Below are positions 1 through 12,165 of a stretch of 64,000 nucleotides of DNA, piece after piece. Under the pieces are notes generated by a model, which did no database searches, was not told the DNA's origin, and saw only the letters and a list, made by a program, of their open reading frames with translations. Each line of letters starts with the position of its first letter. Within the stretch, counting starts at the first letter, position 1. Position numbers and translations under genes: made by a program. Source of the DNA: Steinernema hermaphroditum (lineage: Eukaryota > Nematoda > Chromadorea > Rhabditida > Steinernematidae); the NCBI GenBank assembly GCA_030435675.1, contig CM059621.1, forward strand, positions 4,340,001 to 4,404,000, in the 5' to 3' direction.

Positions 1-2581
1 TGTCGGTGTTGGGAAACAAGTGGGTGTTCTCGGTTTAGATTACCGCAATTGAGCCGTTTTTTATTGCCCTCCTCTTTAACGTTCCTTTTCTGTCCTCTAT
101 AACGACAAGTCCTCAGTTTTCTATGTTTGGTGCAGATTTTACGCTTTTCAAGTCAGTATAACTTCAAGCTTCAGCATAAAAGTAGCTCGGTTTTGATGGA
201 ACTGCAGAATAAGGGTAAAATGCAGTTTGCCCAAAAATTCCATCACTTTAAGTTAGCTTCGACTGTCCCAAAACGACAAACAACACACCAATCCTTTCTT
301 TGCTTCTGATTGAGTTCGTCTTCACACTGAGGCTGTTCGCGACCCTCACCAAGCCCTTACCCAACTGGACAACTGCACCCAACTCCCTAATTGCCCGCCC
401 GCCCGCACGTCCGGGAAACAATCGCACGTACTGCACTCCTAAACGCATTAGAACTTGGCCATCGCCGTCTCTTAACATCTGTCGCGCGTCATTAGCCCCT
501 TCCATAATCAGATAACAATTTGTCGCCCGTCCACTTTCACAACATCCCCGCGCCACTTTCCCTCCATTCTACGTGCGCTGTGCCCGTTCGGGGCAGCTAG
601 CTGCCACCGCTTCCCATACAAAATCACCGCGTTCCCACGTCGCCGTTTGTATTCATCGATTGATCTAGACGTCGCCGACGTTTCAATCCACACGTGTGAC
701 CGTCTGCGTCCGCCAACTTCAGCTTCATCGTGCATTAATCAAACGCATTGTGGCCTTATTTTGCGATGCAAATCATTGGGTCGGCGATGGTTTATTGCCA
801 GCGATGGGAAGCTTCCGCGAGCGAGCCAAATGCGTTTTATTGTGTCATTGTTCTGTGGATATGGGGTTCCTTTCGTGTCCACAGAGGATTAATTTTTGAT
901 GGCAGCTTGGGGTAGCAAGTTGGTCGCTCTAAACATAGTCTTTCTGGTTGATGTTTCCTCTTTTTATTGTTCTTTTTTTCCTTCTGACAGACTGTAAACA
1001 GCGTGTGTTTATCATAGTAAAAACACTCACGAGATGGCGCGTCCCCTAAAGATGTACATTTTAACCATCTTATAAAACACAAAAACTGTTAAACTATTTG
1101 AACAGTTCTATAAAACAAAATCATCAACTGTAATTGTGTAGGCCATCGTTTCCGTACATTTAAACATATAGCCTTAAAATCGCATTTCTAGCAAAAGTCA
1201 TGTTTGTTATCTATTTGTTTTCATCGGCCGCATACTATAGCAAAACGGTAAACATTGTGTATGTTGTGGCGTCATTGCAAGGCAAACAAAAACAACTCCT
1301 TTGCAAAGGGAGAATCACAGCTAAATCAGATTCTATAAGCAGTAATAAACGCGTAATCAAAGCGAAACTATAGAAAATATTCGCCATACTCTACTGCCTA
1401 GAATTCCTATTTATTTTCTTGAAAGGTCCCAAAATATGTGCCTCTAAAACTGTTGCCCTATACTGTTAGTTTAGTAAGCCGTAGATGGGAATTTGCGGAT
1501 CTTCCTTCATCGTTTCGTCAGCATAACTTAAAAGCTTCGTGCGGGTTCCTTGCATGCCTTTGACAAACAGATAGAATGTTTGGCAACGGTAGCTAAAACA
1601 AGGCTCAGAAAAGAGATCGTGAAGGCGCAGAGGCAACATTACGACGTGATCGAAAAAAACGCTCAAAACCTCACTGTTGTTCATTGTTTCCCTGGTCCTC
1701 AGTGATGTTTTCACAGTCGGAAACATTAGCTCAAATTAGCGCAAAGAAAAGTATCGTGAAGATCATAAAAATGGAGCGTGATGGTTGAACGCCTCGCTAC
1801 TAAAGGAATGTTGTTGACAGAAAGCATCGAAGAAAAAACACTACGCTTTCTTTGTTGATCTTGTTTGTACAAAACATCGTCTTTATACAAAACAAAATGG
1901 TGCTTATACTCCCAGCGAAAAAAGATTAGATTACCAATCTGTACCCGAGCACCAGAGATCAGAAAACTGCAAGCCGAATTAGTCTTCAGGCACTCCCTAC
2001 TCCCTCCTGCTTGGGAAAACCTTAGTGTTGGCGATTGATAATAATTAAAAAGCGTAAAATATGCCTTACATGGTTTGCAGGTGCTGCCACAGAAATGGCT
2101 TTAAAAACTGAAGATCGACAATTATAAGACAATCAAAATGGAAGTGTGACTTTTTCAAAATCTATCAATCTATCACTGAAATGGCTACAACTGAAGATCT
2201 TGTTTCCCAATGGGCAGTTTTAGCAGTTTTCCGTTATACCAGGTTGCTCTTATTCTTGTCCTGTTTAGTGTTTCCTAAGCCTTCCCTTATACTTTGACCG
2301 TTCGAGACCATAAACATCATCATCTGTTAAATCAGCACTTTTCACTTTGCCGTTATCAGCGGCGTCTTTACCTCTGAGCCGCGTTCCTCCGCACTTCCCG
2401 TGTTTGCGCCCCCTCCGACCATCCATCCGTATCGTCGTCGCCTCTCACCTTCCCATTATGCCACCATTGATCGTCGCGCCGTCGTCAGACAATAAACGCG
2501 TGTGACTCAGCCGTTGCAACGGCGTTCCTTCTTGGGGCCACACATAGTTCAGCTGCATTCCGTTCCAGGTGTCGCGCCACC
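1..2581. other. Gene-free leader region
   Basis: I see no convincing gene here. Short open frames on both strands lack splice continuity, signal peptides or recognisable domains. The last few hundred bases (about 2340-2580) are C-rich and probably hold the promoter and 5' leader of the SH2 gene that starts at 2582; that is inference from position only. Confidence 0.5.
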
Positions 2582-5500
2582 ATGGCGTCGTCGCCCACCT
2601 ACGACTATCCGAAACCGTCTTTCGCCTCCACCTCAAAAGAGCTCGGTCATCAGTGTTGGTACCATGGGAAGATTAAGCGGATTACAGCTGAAACGCTTCT
2701 AAAGCAGAAAGGCGACTTTTTGGTTCGAGACAGTATTTCCAACGTTGGAGATTATGTACTCACAGCGTTGTGGAATGGGAAGGCTCTCCATTTCCAGATT
2801 AATCGAGCGCCTTCGTCGCTTCAAGGGAAACCGATGTTCATGGTGAGTGATCCGATCTGATCTGACAGACTACTGGCACCCTCTTGCTTTTCCATTATTC
2901 ATAGAGACCATTGTGAAGTCTCTCATTCATATTGAAGTGAACCCCAGTTCAATTAAACCATAAACGATCAGATAACCACTTGTGTGATATAACGAATGTT
3001 ACTTCACTGTAGCTATACGATATCTTTTTATATATTCCTTATAACGATATGTTCCTTCTTGTTGCCTATCGAGCACTCTCTTAGCTCTCTCTAACCACCA
3101 TTTGTGCTCGTCCATAAATGACGACATCAGGAAAAATCACTCCGAATAAGATAATGAGGTCAAAAATGGGAACAAAACGTTTTTCGACTCCAAACCTTAT
3201 GTTTTATGAACGAGAGGCCCATTTTCAGTGCTCCAACCCAAAAAGAAAATACTGGCACCCTCTTGCTTTTCCTTTCTTCCATCATAGTTCCATCTTTTCC
3301 TTTCTTGATATGGGACAACTAGAAAATCCGTCATTCCCAATGAAGTGAACAACTTCAATTATTCCAAGCCATTAACAGTCTCATTAAACCGTAAAAGATC
3401 ATGTATCCACTAGTGTGACATAGCTAATGTTACTACGTTGTATTCCAACCAATAACACCTCTAACGATGCCTATGGAACGCTTTAAACTTTTATTGCTAC
3501 GGGCTGTTAAAAGACGATAAATGTCAAGTGAACGATCGAAATGGTGACCCCAAAAACTTTAACTGTCGCACTTCGAGCGGACCATTTTCAAGATGATTCA
3601 TGGTTTCCACCATAGCAATTGTTTACGAGGACATTGTAGTAACATTTGACACGTTTTTAATCAGATCGAATGTTAAATCCCCGTACTGGGACAAGGCTTT
3701 TTGCTTGGATGCTCTCAACTCCCTTCCTACCGTTTCTGAAATAATCCACAAAGTCAATTTTGTATAAGTTAACAAACAAAGATAGAACTCTCTAACTCTC
3801 TTAGTCATAAGAACCTGATCTACCAAAATATTATATGACGATATTTCAGTTCGAGGAAGAACAATTTGGAACAGTGGTGGACCTAATCGAATTCTATCAA
3901 GGTCATAAGAAACCGATCACCCTACTGTCCGGCGCCCATATTATCAGCCCTGTTCCGAACACGAGCCCTGTGTGCGACACGAATCTGAACGTTGTGGTAA
4001 GTTATGCGATCGTTATCATTTTTTTGCCCACGCGAAAACCACTTTCGATCGAATCCAATCTGACGTCAATGACAAAAGCGGAACTGTGCATGAGTCATCA
4101 TCCACTGTGTACATATTGTGGTCGGGAATGTTGACAAAAACATGATATTTTTAACATAAGATTGAGTTCTAAAAAACGCATATTTAAATGAACTCCTTTT
4201 CCAGAATCTGCGGCCCAGCTATGCATCGTCGACTCTCTCCTTGGCTCCTAGTGAGCTCGAAGCCAATTATGCTCACATTATGCGTCCTGATCTCCAGAAA
4301 AGTAAGATATACTTCGCTATACATTGGAAATACAATTGATTTTTAGCTATTCCAAGCTTTGAACGCTCCCTCAGCCAGCAAGTTGTGCTCAGTCAAGCGA
4401 AGAAACAGCTTCTGAAAAAGAACATCTTCACTTCGGAGACGAACCTCTCCGCCAATATCCCAATCAAAAATAGGATTACGGGCTCTGTTGCCCATCTTCC
4501 GCTGTCGGCTCTGCTGAATCGTCCCCTGCCTGAGCCTGAAAGATCGCCTTCCATTATCCCAGAACAAGAGGACTACTGTGAAATGGACTACGACGCCATG
4601 GAGGACCCCACACCCATGATGATCTCCTCCTCCCATAGCTCGCCGTCTCGCTGTCCATCCGCCCGATCCAGCTTCATTCAAGAAGACGATATCTTCTCGA
4701 CCGACTTGAGCAATCGTCTCACACAAAGATACGACTCTTCCTTCAGTCTATCTTCTGTGGTTTCGGAAAGTGCTGCTGGCCCGGTCACCTTGAGCCCGTT
4801 CAACAAGACCTTCTCGTGTCATAATCTGGCGACTACAAGAAGTCCCAATCGTATGCGCCTTCCGTTCAGAACAGACTCGGCTCCTAGTCTTCCTCAACGT
4901 CTCGCCTGTGTCGATGAAGATAGCCACGGATCGGTTCGAGACAGCGCCTGCGTCCCTGACCATCAGGACTACGACGTGCCACTCTATTCGGCTCCGCGAG
5001 TGGACAAGGCGACGAGTCTAGTAGACACCAAGGCCTTCCGAAGTCTCTACATGAACAAGGCTACTCAGCAGCCCCTGGCTGACAACGTTCTCGAAACGGT
5101 CAAGGCCCTCCTTCACTCAACTGATCCCGACACGCTGGCTATGATGATTTGCCACGAGGACTGTCGGATTCTTCGACTCACCGAGCCCTTGCAGACGTGT
5201 AGGTCTGGCGATAATGGACTGGTGTTGATCCTGTTGCCACACGTAAATGCAATTCGAAATGATCTCATCGAGAGGTACTTTATCGGCTCTCTTAACCCAT
5301 ATGAATTTCTTGTGATTCCAGAAGCAGATGCCTCCAGTTTACCTGCCTCCTCACCATTCTCAAGTGCAAAAACTCACATGAACAAGCCAAACTTCTCGCC
5401 GCATACATCCACATGGCCAAGAAGCTCGTCTTCGATCTTGGCAACGCCTTCGCCTTTGTCAATATCATGAGTACCCTCTGCTCCAAGCAGATAGAAAGCC

Positions 5501-6006
5501 TCGAAACCATGTGGTCACTTCTTGATAACGATGCGCTCAAAACCTTTGAATCCTATCTGGTCCCAGCGCTAAAGTGCATCACCAAAACGGGAAAACTTCC
5601 TGTTGGAGCGAAGTCCTGCGTGATTCCGTTCGTTCAGCCGATTCTCGAGCTGATGGCCAAAAATTTCTCATGCAATGATCCTTTGTTCTTTGATAACAGC
5701 TCCTTTTCCGCTGAAATCGGTATGCCTCAGCTTAATTAACGGATTCTTATAATGTAACTTATAGATTCCCTCTGGAAATGGCTCGAAATCGCTCGAGAAT
5801 GGTCATCGCAAGCTAGCCAACTCCGCGAAGCCGCAAAGGAGCGTTACGGCCGATCGACATCTCGATCGGACAACATTTTTGCCACAGAGTTCATGATGAG
5901 GTTCCTCTTCGGAAACCAGGCTTCCGCCATTGACGCCCCCGTCCGTTACTCCAAGATGAGACGACTGGCCGAGATGCTAACTCGTCAGGCTGTGCAAGTC
6001 GCCTAG
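2582..6006 (+). CDS. NSP/BCAR3-SHEP1-like SH2 adaptor with Cas-binding RasGEF-like domain
   Basis: Six exons (2582-2842, 3850-3996, 4205-4301, 4347-5274, 5322-5719, 5765-6006) join in phase to give 690 aa. Residues about 25-115 form an SH2 domain: it opens with WYHGKI and carries FLVRDS, whose Arg is the phosphotyrosine ligand. A Ser/Pro-rich, probably disordered middle with acidic Tyr sites follows. The last ~260 residues resemble the Cdc25/RasGEF-like fold of the NSP family, which in vertebrates does not exchange nucleotide but binds p130Cas-type adaptors in adhesion and kinase signalling. That function is family knowledge; binding here is inferred. The ATG at 2582 gives an N-terminus running straight into the SH2 domain. 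Intron 1 (1007 bp) holds an internal duplication. Conservation of both end domains and clean splice sites make this a confident gene. Confidence 0.88.
2870..3440. repeat. Degenerate direct duplication inside intron 1 of the SH2 gene
   Basis: A block starting TACTGGCACCCTCTTGCTTT near 2870 recurs near 3249, followed in both by related stretches (a GTGAAC...CAATTA segment, AAACCRTAAA.GATCA, and a ..CACT.GTGTGAYATARC block). Spacing is about 380 bp. It accounts for much of the intron length and has no coding content. Confidence 0.6.
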
Positions 6007-6384
6007 GACCGCCACGAAAGTGTCATTTCCAAAACCCGGTTTTCTATTCCCGATCCCTGTACCATAGTCATGCAAATATTCAGAATCGTACTGTATATAC
6101 TTCTACTGCATATAGCTTTTATCTGTTTTGCATAAACAGTTCGCTTTGGCTATTGAATTGGTTGTCGTAATCACATCATCATCCCATCGAGAAAATGGCG
6201 ATGTGGTAATTTTAGAGCGGCGAAGTAAACAGTGGTAAAATTGGGCAAAAAGCATGTAGTCCTTATCAAATTGTGAGACAAAGAGACAAAGAAACACGTG
6301 ACAAAGACACATAGACGTGTAAATCTGCTTTTATATCGACTATCTAAAGGATCTTTGGTTTGTGATCGCCTGTTACGTTGGATC

Positions 6385-6738
6385 CAGGGCTCGCATGTCA
6401 CAACTCAAAACTCAAACATTTTTGGCAGACTCAAAACCAAAACTCAAAACTGAAAACGTAAAGTCATTTGTGACGTGAAATAACAGAAATACACTAAAAG
6501 TTTCTTCAGCAAAGCCTCCCAGAAAGCCGTTTCAGTTTACAAACAGCAGCTTTTTTGATATTTCGGGGTGTCATAGACCTTCGGAGATTGTTCAGTGTCA
6601 GTGAAGCCGTGGAAAAGAGCCTCTCGTCTTCGACTGACGTTGCGCATGGACAGTGTTTTAGAGCCGACTTTTGAGTCGAGTTTTGCCAAAAACTCAAAAC
6701 CCAAAATACCTTTAAAAAACCGTAAAACTCAAAACCTG
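6385..6738 (-). mobile_element. Internally deleted hAT transposon with C-terminal transposase remnant
   Basis: The termini are CAGGGCTCGC at left and, on the other strand, CAGGTTTTGAG at right, both followed by CTCAAAAC-type motifs. They are flanked by the 8-bp near-duplication GTTGGATC (6377-6384) and GTTGGAGC (6739-6746), the target-site length of hAT elements. On the minus strand about 6509-6660 encodes a segment reading ATSVEDERLFSTA, then NNLRRSMTP, the hallmark of the hAT C-terminal dimerisation region. The rest of the transposase is missing, so this is a non-autonomous derivative. Confidence 0.75.
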
Positions 6739-6983
6739 GTTGGAGCCTGCTCAACGACTGGACGATGCTTTTATCGCTAACAGAACAGACGTACACAAAA
6801 GGCCAACCTTCTTATCTAGTTGCTTGTTTACTTCCTTTTTTAGAACTGAAGTGGTGCAGACCACAAAGACCTCAAGTTATCAGTGCTTATCTGTCTTATT
6901 TGCGAGTTTCCACGTTGGCAAACAACCGTCTAGTTTCTGCTTATAAGGTCATTCTTGCTATCCAATCGTCGCAGTCATCCACG

Positions 6984-8148
6984 ATGCTCATACCTACCAT
7001 CTTGGTGGCACTTCTCCATTTCGGGTCGCCTGAAAATGTCGTCTCATTCGACTCTTTTATCTTCCAACTTGTCAACCCGTCCTGTCCTCACTACTGCCCC
7101 ACCGGTGGAGTTTGGGGAGAGTGGGTTATTACGAAATATTGCGACGACTACTGTGGCTCTTGTTCTCAGCAAACTCGTACTAGAAGATGTGTTTCTCAGG
7201 CTTATGGATGTGAGTGCAGGTATGGCTAGTTAATCGAGAAGATAACACATTATGATAGCGGAGAATCTGTCATTACTGAGAGCTGTGGAATCGGCGTTTG
7301 CCCTTCTCCTCGCGCTGCTTGTTGTCCTCCGTACAAGCAAATGGTTATTGATGGCAGGCAGGCTTGTGGCCCACAGGTAACAGAGAAAACCGTTGATAAA
7401 ACATACATCGTTTAGACAATCTCGCAAGACAAACCGGAACCGCCGTGTCAGAACACCTGCTGCCCAAAAGAGGGAATTTGGTCGGAATGGACAGCCATTT
7501 CGGCATGCAACGATACATGTGGAATGTGTGGGTCACAGAGAGTTAGACGCATTTGTTTGAGCGAAAGCTATGGATGCCCGTGCAGGTAAATCTATTTTAG
7601 TGTTGTGTGTGCTTTCAATAATTACATGGACTAATGCAAAAAAAATAATTTTGTGTAACTTTCCTTAAATAACCCTTACGTAATTCAGCGGTCCAGTTGA
7701 ACAGGATGCCCTATGTGCAGACGCACTCTGCCTATTTCCGAGAAGGACCTGCTGCCCCGGTTACATAAAGTCCCTCAAGGGTCAACGTTTTTATTGCGGG
7801 CTAATAACGCCAACGCCAGCGGTGGTGCCTGCAAAAACGGACTGCTGTCCTCCAGGTGGCGCAAAATTTCGGCAAAAATGTAATATTCTATGACGTTCAG
7901 GTGGAATTGGTTTGTGGAACGAGTGGAGTGAGTGGTCGGAGTGCTCAGCAAAGTGTGGAGGGTGTGGAAAAAGGAAGATGACTCGGACGTGTGCTTCGGA
8001 GGCCTTTGGTTGCCCATGCAAAGGACGAGCAGAGCTTGAAGAGTACTGTAATCAGCAGCCATGCGCCGAGGAAGCGAAATGTTGTCCTCCGTTCTACTTC
8101 GGGAAGTCAAGTCGAGGAAATGACGTTTGTCTCCTTGCTGGAAATTAA
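6984..8148 (+). CDS. Secreted protein with three thrombospondin type-1-like repeats
   Basis: Five exons (6984-7219, 7259-7376, 7416-7585, 7689-7855, 7901-8148) give 312 aa. The first ~21 residues are a signal peptide. Three similar modules follow, each starting with a tryptophan pair (VWGEW, IWSEW, LWNEW), then CG.C, a basic R.R.C stretch and a closing C.C; each is followed by a C-CCPP segment. This is a TSP1-like adhesive module, so the protein is probably extracellular matrix or cuticle associated (inference). Each repeat ends at an exon boundary in the same phase, suggesting growth by exon duplication. The last intron is only 45 nt and has a weak donor (GTGGCG), but reading through it hits a stop. 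Confidence 0.8.
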
Positions 8149-9221
8149 ACCTTTAAAGCTGGATATTTTGCGATCAATTTTGAATGCCTGTTGTTACATC
8201 ACTCTGAGTTAAATAAACAGAAAATGGAATTTCAATTAGCTTTTCATTGCCAGCATCACCACTAATCCATTGACAGCGATTTCATACTTACACCAGAAGC
8301 TGAACATATTGAACTTTCTAAACCTTTCGTTAGGGTCCCACGTTTCGTGTTCCTCGCTTGTAATGTTCCCCTCTCCCTCTGACATGTTCTAATTTATTGA
8401 TGTCCTGTGATGGTATGACGCATAGGCGTGAAATGAGCTCTTCAACTGTAAAGAAGCCTCTCCTGATTGACAAGTGAAATCACATAAGAAGGCCCTAGCC
8501 ACTTACACAATTAAAAACAACATCTACACTTTGAAAAGCATCGACACAGTTTGGTGGTTATGTAGCCGTTCCTACCTACCCCTTTCGACGAAGACCTCAC
8601 ACAAAAGTCGCTTCCCGCCCGGACCCCACCGATCGTCGCTCCTGTTCCCCTCTCCCTCTGACATGTTCTAATTTATTGATGTCCTGTTATTTAAGTGCCC
8701 TCCCAAGAAAGGGATAACCTAGTTTCTCTTGCGTGTCCTCTCGAGGGCCTTCTCTTCACTGACAACCAAAGAGACGGAACTCGGATCGAAAGTTACCACT
8801 ACAAGTCATTCGCCTGATCGCTCTTTCGTGGTGTCTTCGACGACGTCGCTATGATCGTCCCAGCGCTACGGCCCCTCCACGACGGCCCCTCAGGCTTGAG
8901 TAGTTCCGGTTCCACTCCCGGGCGTCTACCTTCTCTACTCCACTGGTCTTCCCCCTCAAGGCACTTCAGCAACGCCGCACCGGAGTCAACCAGGTGTTTT
9001 TGTGAACGGGTGAGCCCAGCTGCATCAATAACGTCATGCAATCGGAGGAGTACCATAAGAAATCAGATTTTCGCCTGGCTAACCAATACAGCTTACTACC
9101 ATGTCGACGGATTGCGTCGGCGCCGGATATTCTGCTGCTGTGAAATTTAAATCATATGGCCATGAAACTCTTCACTTCAAGACATTTATTATCGATAGGA
9201 AAACATGGTACACATAAGGTT
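8149..9221. other. Intergenic region with a 45-bp direct repeat
   Basis: No gene is supported. Positions 8364-8408 and 8643-8687 are identical 45-bp copies starting TGTTCCCCTCTCCCTC and ending TGTCCTGT. The stretch about 8800-9060 faintly resembles the dispersed retroposon-like family seen elsewhere in the window, but too weakly to call. Confidence 0.55.
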
Positions 9222-11528
9222 TCAAGAGCGCTTCTGTTTAGGAGCGTTTACAGCAAGCACCTTTCTGATCACTGTTGTAATCCCATACAGTAAACCGAGA
9301 GCCATAGTGATGGCGATGACGAAGAGAGGAATGAAGATGTCAAGCATGTAGTACTGGACGAAAGGGAGTTGAGGGATACGGTATTCCGGAAGAGATCCGA
9401 ATTCTGCAGCGAACTTAATGTGTTTGACGAGTTGGTCGCGTTGGTCTCGTGGCCGCTTTGCCATCATCTTTGACAGACGAGTGGCATTGGAGCGATAGCT
9501 GAACTCGTAGAATTATATATGCCTGCTATTGATCGGATCCTTTACCTTTGATCTTCGAGGAGTTCCCTAATATTGGCCTCGAGGACATCCGGATCGTAGA
9601 GTTGCTTCTTGTCGATACTTCTCGCGGAACCCAGTCGCTTCACCATTTGCGCGTTTCTCAGCTGATCGGCGAAGAGGGGAATGCAAAGAACCGGAACTCC
9701 AAGATGCGAGCTTTCCAGGATTGAGTTCATTCCGGCGTGGGTGATGAAGGCCTTGACGTTGCGATGGGCCAACAGATCGTTCTGCGGGACCCACTTGTTC
9801 GTAATCACATTGGGCACGTCCTTGGCCACCTCATGTTCGTCGACTTCATATTTCCAGATGAAAGTGACATCAGGAAACCGCGAAAAAGTGTTCAAAATCG
9901 CCTTTTTCATCTCGTCTGGCATGACAGCGCTTTGCGCTACTGACCCAAAAGACAATAAAACTGTCGCTTTTCTAGCGCTTACCACTCCCTCCCAGTACTC
10001 ATCTAGAGGTTTCGCTTTGGGCACGCTAATGCCGCCGATGCTAACGATACGCTCCGTAAGGGGGCGGGGAAAATCGAGCAGAGGGTGCGAATTTATGAGC
10101 ATAAAGGAGGCCTCGGCGATTTTTTGGTCTATGTCGACCTTCCTCCCAAGAACCTTTTCCATGACTTCCTGCTCGGCATCGCGCACCGATTCTACCCACC
10201 ACTTGGCGAAATAGACCTTGACGAGGTTTACGATTCGTTGGCTGTATGTCATCTCGTTCGAGACGTCACTGAACCCGCCTGAAATTGGATACTACTATAT
10301 TGCGCAAATAGGAATAGCTTATCTACCGGGAAGGACAGCGGGAACGTTGGGCGCTCCGAAAATGTCGGCGATCTTTTCAAATAGCATGGCTGCGCCCGAA
10401 TTGGCTAGGACGGTACTCTTCAGGCCGATTTCATCGAAGAGTCCTGAAGTGACAAAACCTGTCCTGATTTCAAGGTGTTTACTCGTAGTAAATTTGGATT
10501 AAAAAGGGAGTATTCCGAAGTGTTCACCTTCGAGCTGAAAGTTTGGGATTCGGTAGTTGTATCCTGCTTGTTTGTTTGTTTTCATGACCGTAATTATAAA
10601 CAACAGTGAAGATAAACAGGAGTCAAAAATATAAGTCAAGTCAAGTCATAGAAGACAAACGGAGGCCTGTATGACAAAAAAAATGAAACGAAAATAAACT
10701 AAAGATTGGCCCCGGAGGGAGTCGAACCCTGGTGTACAAACTGCCAGGCAAGAGGCTTACCGAGTCAACCACATACGCATAAATAATCATCGCGGCAATT
10801 ATGCCCTTAAATATGTACATCTACATATGTACGCTTGCGTAACTTTTGAAGGGTGTTTATATGGTCAGGTGAGCTGCGTATAAACCGAAGACCCTTTTGG
10901 GGCCAACTTTTACTAATGCCCGTCTGCGTGCCAAAGAAAATCTCTCTTGTTTCAGCCAATCTACCATAGATGTGTTATACTCACCAAGGCCACAAAGATC
11001 GAAGACCGCACTGATGCCAAGGTCGAATTTCTCATTCCTCAGCTGCTCAATCAGTTCGCGCTGCTTGAGTGTTTCTAAATTCAACCCTTAGTTGCAAATA
11101 TTCCCGGAGTAAACACCCACTTTCACACTGGTGAACATGGGCTTCTCTGACCCTGTCCATCAAGTATTTGTCCGCCAGAGGATTGACCGAGTCCAGCGTC
11201 CAGATTCCCTCTTTGGTGTGAGGGTCGTTGTAGAATGACATGACACGAGGATCTTGGTCAATGTGTATGACTTTAGTGACGAGCTTGGTGCCATTGGTGT
11301 GGACAAACGGGTTCATCGTCGGCATCACAATCGTCTGAATTGCAATGGAAAACTGATCAAAAGGGAAGCTGTTTTTAAACTTACAACATCCATTCCTTCC
11401 TGCACGAGCACATCGGCAATTCCTCCAAGAAAAGTGACATGAGATCGGCCAAATCGGGGCGAATAGATCAGGATCTTGAAGCTGGAGGCCGTGCAGAAAA
11501 GCAGAAAAAACAGCAGTGTAGCCCGCAT
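9222..11528 (-). CDS. UDP-glucuronosyltransferase (UGT)
   Basis: Seven exons (11385-11528, 11121-11334, 10985-11086, 10528-10563, 10327-10443, 9546-10278, 9222-9498) give 540 aa, the usual UGT length. An N-terminal signal peptide (MRATLLFFLLFC) leads into the luminal acceptor-binding half. The C-terminal half has the UDP-sugar signature: WVPQNDLLAH, then THAGMNS, GVPVLCIPLFADQ. A hydrophobic anchor near the end (IPLFVIAITMALG) is followed by a basic tail, as in ER-resident UGTs. The family transfers glucuronic acid or glucose to lipophilic toxins and hormones in the ER lumen. The start at 11528 is chosen because an upstream in-frame ATG (11672) would bury the signal peptide. Intron 2 is just 34 nt, one exon is 36 nt, and the 421-bp third intron carries a tRNA-like sequence. 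Confidence 0.9.
10705..10785 (-). other. tRNA-like / tRNA-derived sequence in UGT intron
   Basis: On the minus strand an A-box-like TGGTTGACTCGG is followed about 40 nt later by a perfect B box (GGTTCGACTCC) in a T-arm-like context. The 5' part does not pair with the 3' acceptor segment (CCGGGGC), so this is a tRNA-derived repeat or dead tRNA rather than a functional gene. Confidence 0.4.
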
Positions 11529-12157
11529 GGTCACCACTGCGAATGCACCGAGCGGCTGATGGCGCCGCTGGTTTATATTTGCGTTCGCGACATCAAAGTT
11601 CACTAAGCCGACGTAGAGTTTCGAAAATGCGCTGCACGAAAGAGGCTGAGAAAGGAGGAGAAAGTGAGACAATCAAAGCGTTCAGCATTAATCTGTGACC
11701 ACTATCGCGCGTGCAAAACACAAAATTGAAAGGAAATGACGCGACTGATTAGTGACAGAGATCAGTGAGACGATTAATTGATGGCTTTGGTGTGCACCGA
11801 ATGATCGTAGTTCACATTTCGCAAGGCTTCAATCTGCAATGCGAAATCAGTTCACCGTTGGAGTGAATTGTCATTGAAACAAGCCAATGACCGATGCCCT
11901 TTCTCATGTCTACATATGCGCACCATTTTGAAACAAGGTGCAACCCGGCAACGCCAATGGCGATTACTTAGATAACAGCCTGATCCTTATGACATCAGAC
12001 CTTATCTAACACCATAAGACCAAAACATCCAGACCTTAAGACCTTCACCATAAGACCTTATCCGGCCAAGGACTGTTTTTGCGCGATTTTCAGTGGTCTC
12101 TATCTGGAACCGTAAAGCTGCGAATTCGATAATGGCTTTCACGACTTTCGTTAAGTG
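11529..12157. other. Intergenic, nothing recognised
   Basis: Upstream of the UGT start; it presumably holds the UGT promoter. Around 11990-12070 the words CATAAGACC and CTTATC recur a few times as short degenerate repeats. No gene is supported. Confidence 0.4.
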
Positions 12158-12165
12158 GGCATGAC

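Noticed and set aside
4343..4726. 127-aa minus-strand frame
   Set aside because: Opposite the confident SH2 gene exon; shadow.
6739..6764. hAT right end at GGAGCCTG (6743-6750)
   Set aside because: This choice gives no target duplication; ending at 6738 gives a 7-of-8 match.
9681..10214. 177-aa plus-strand frame
   Set aside because: Antisense to the large UGT exon; no motif of its own.
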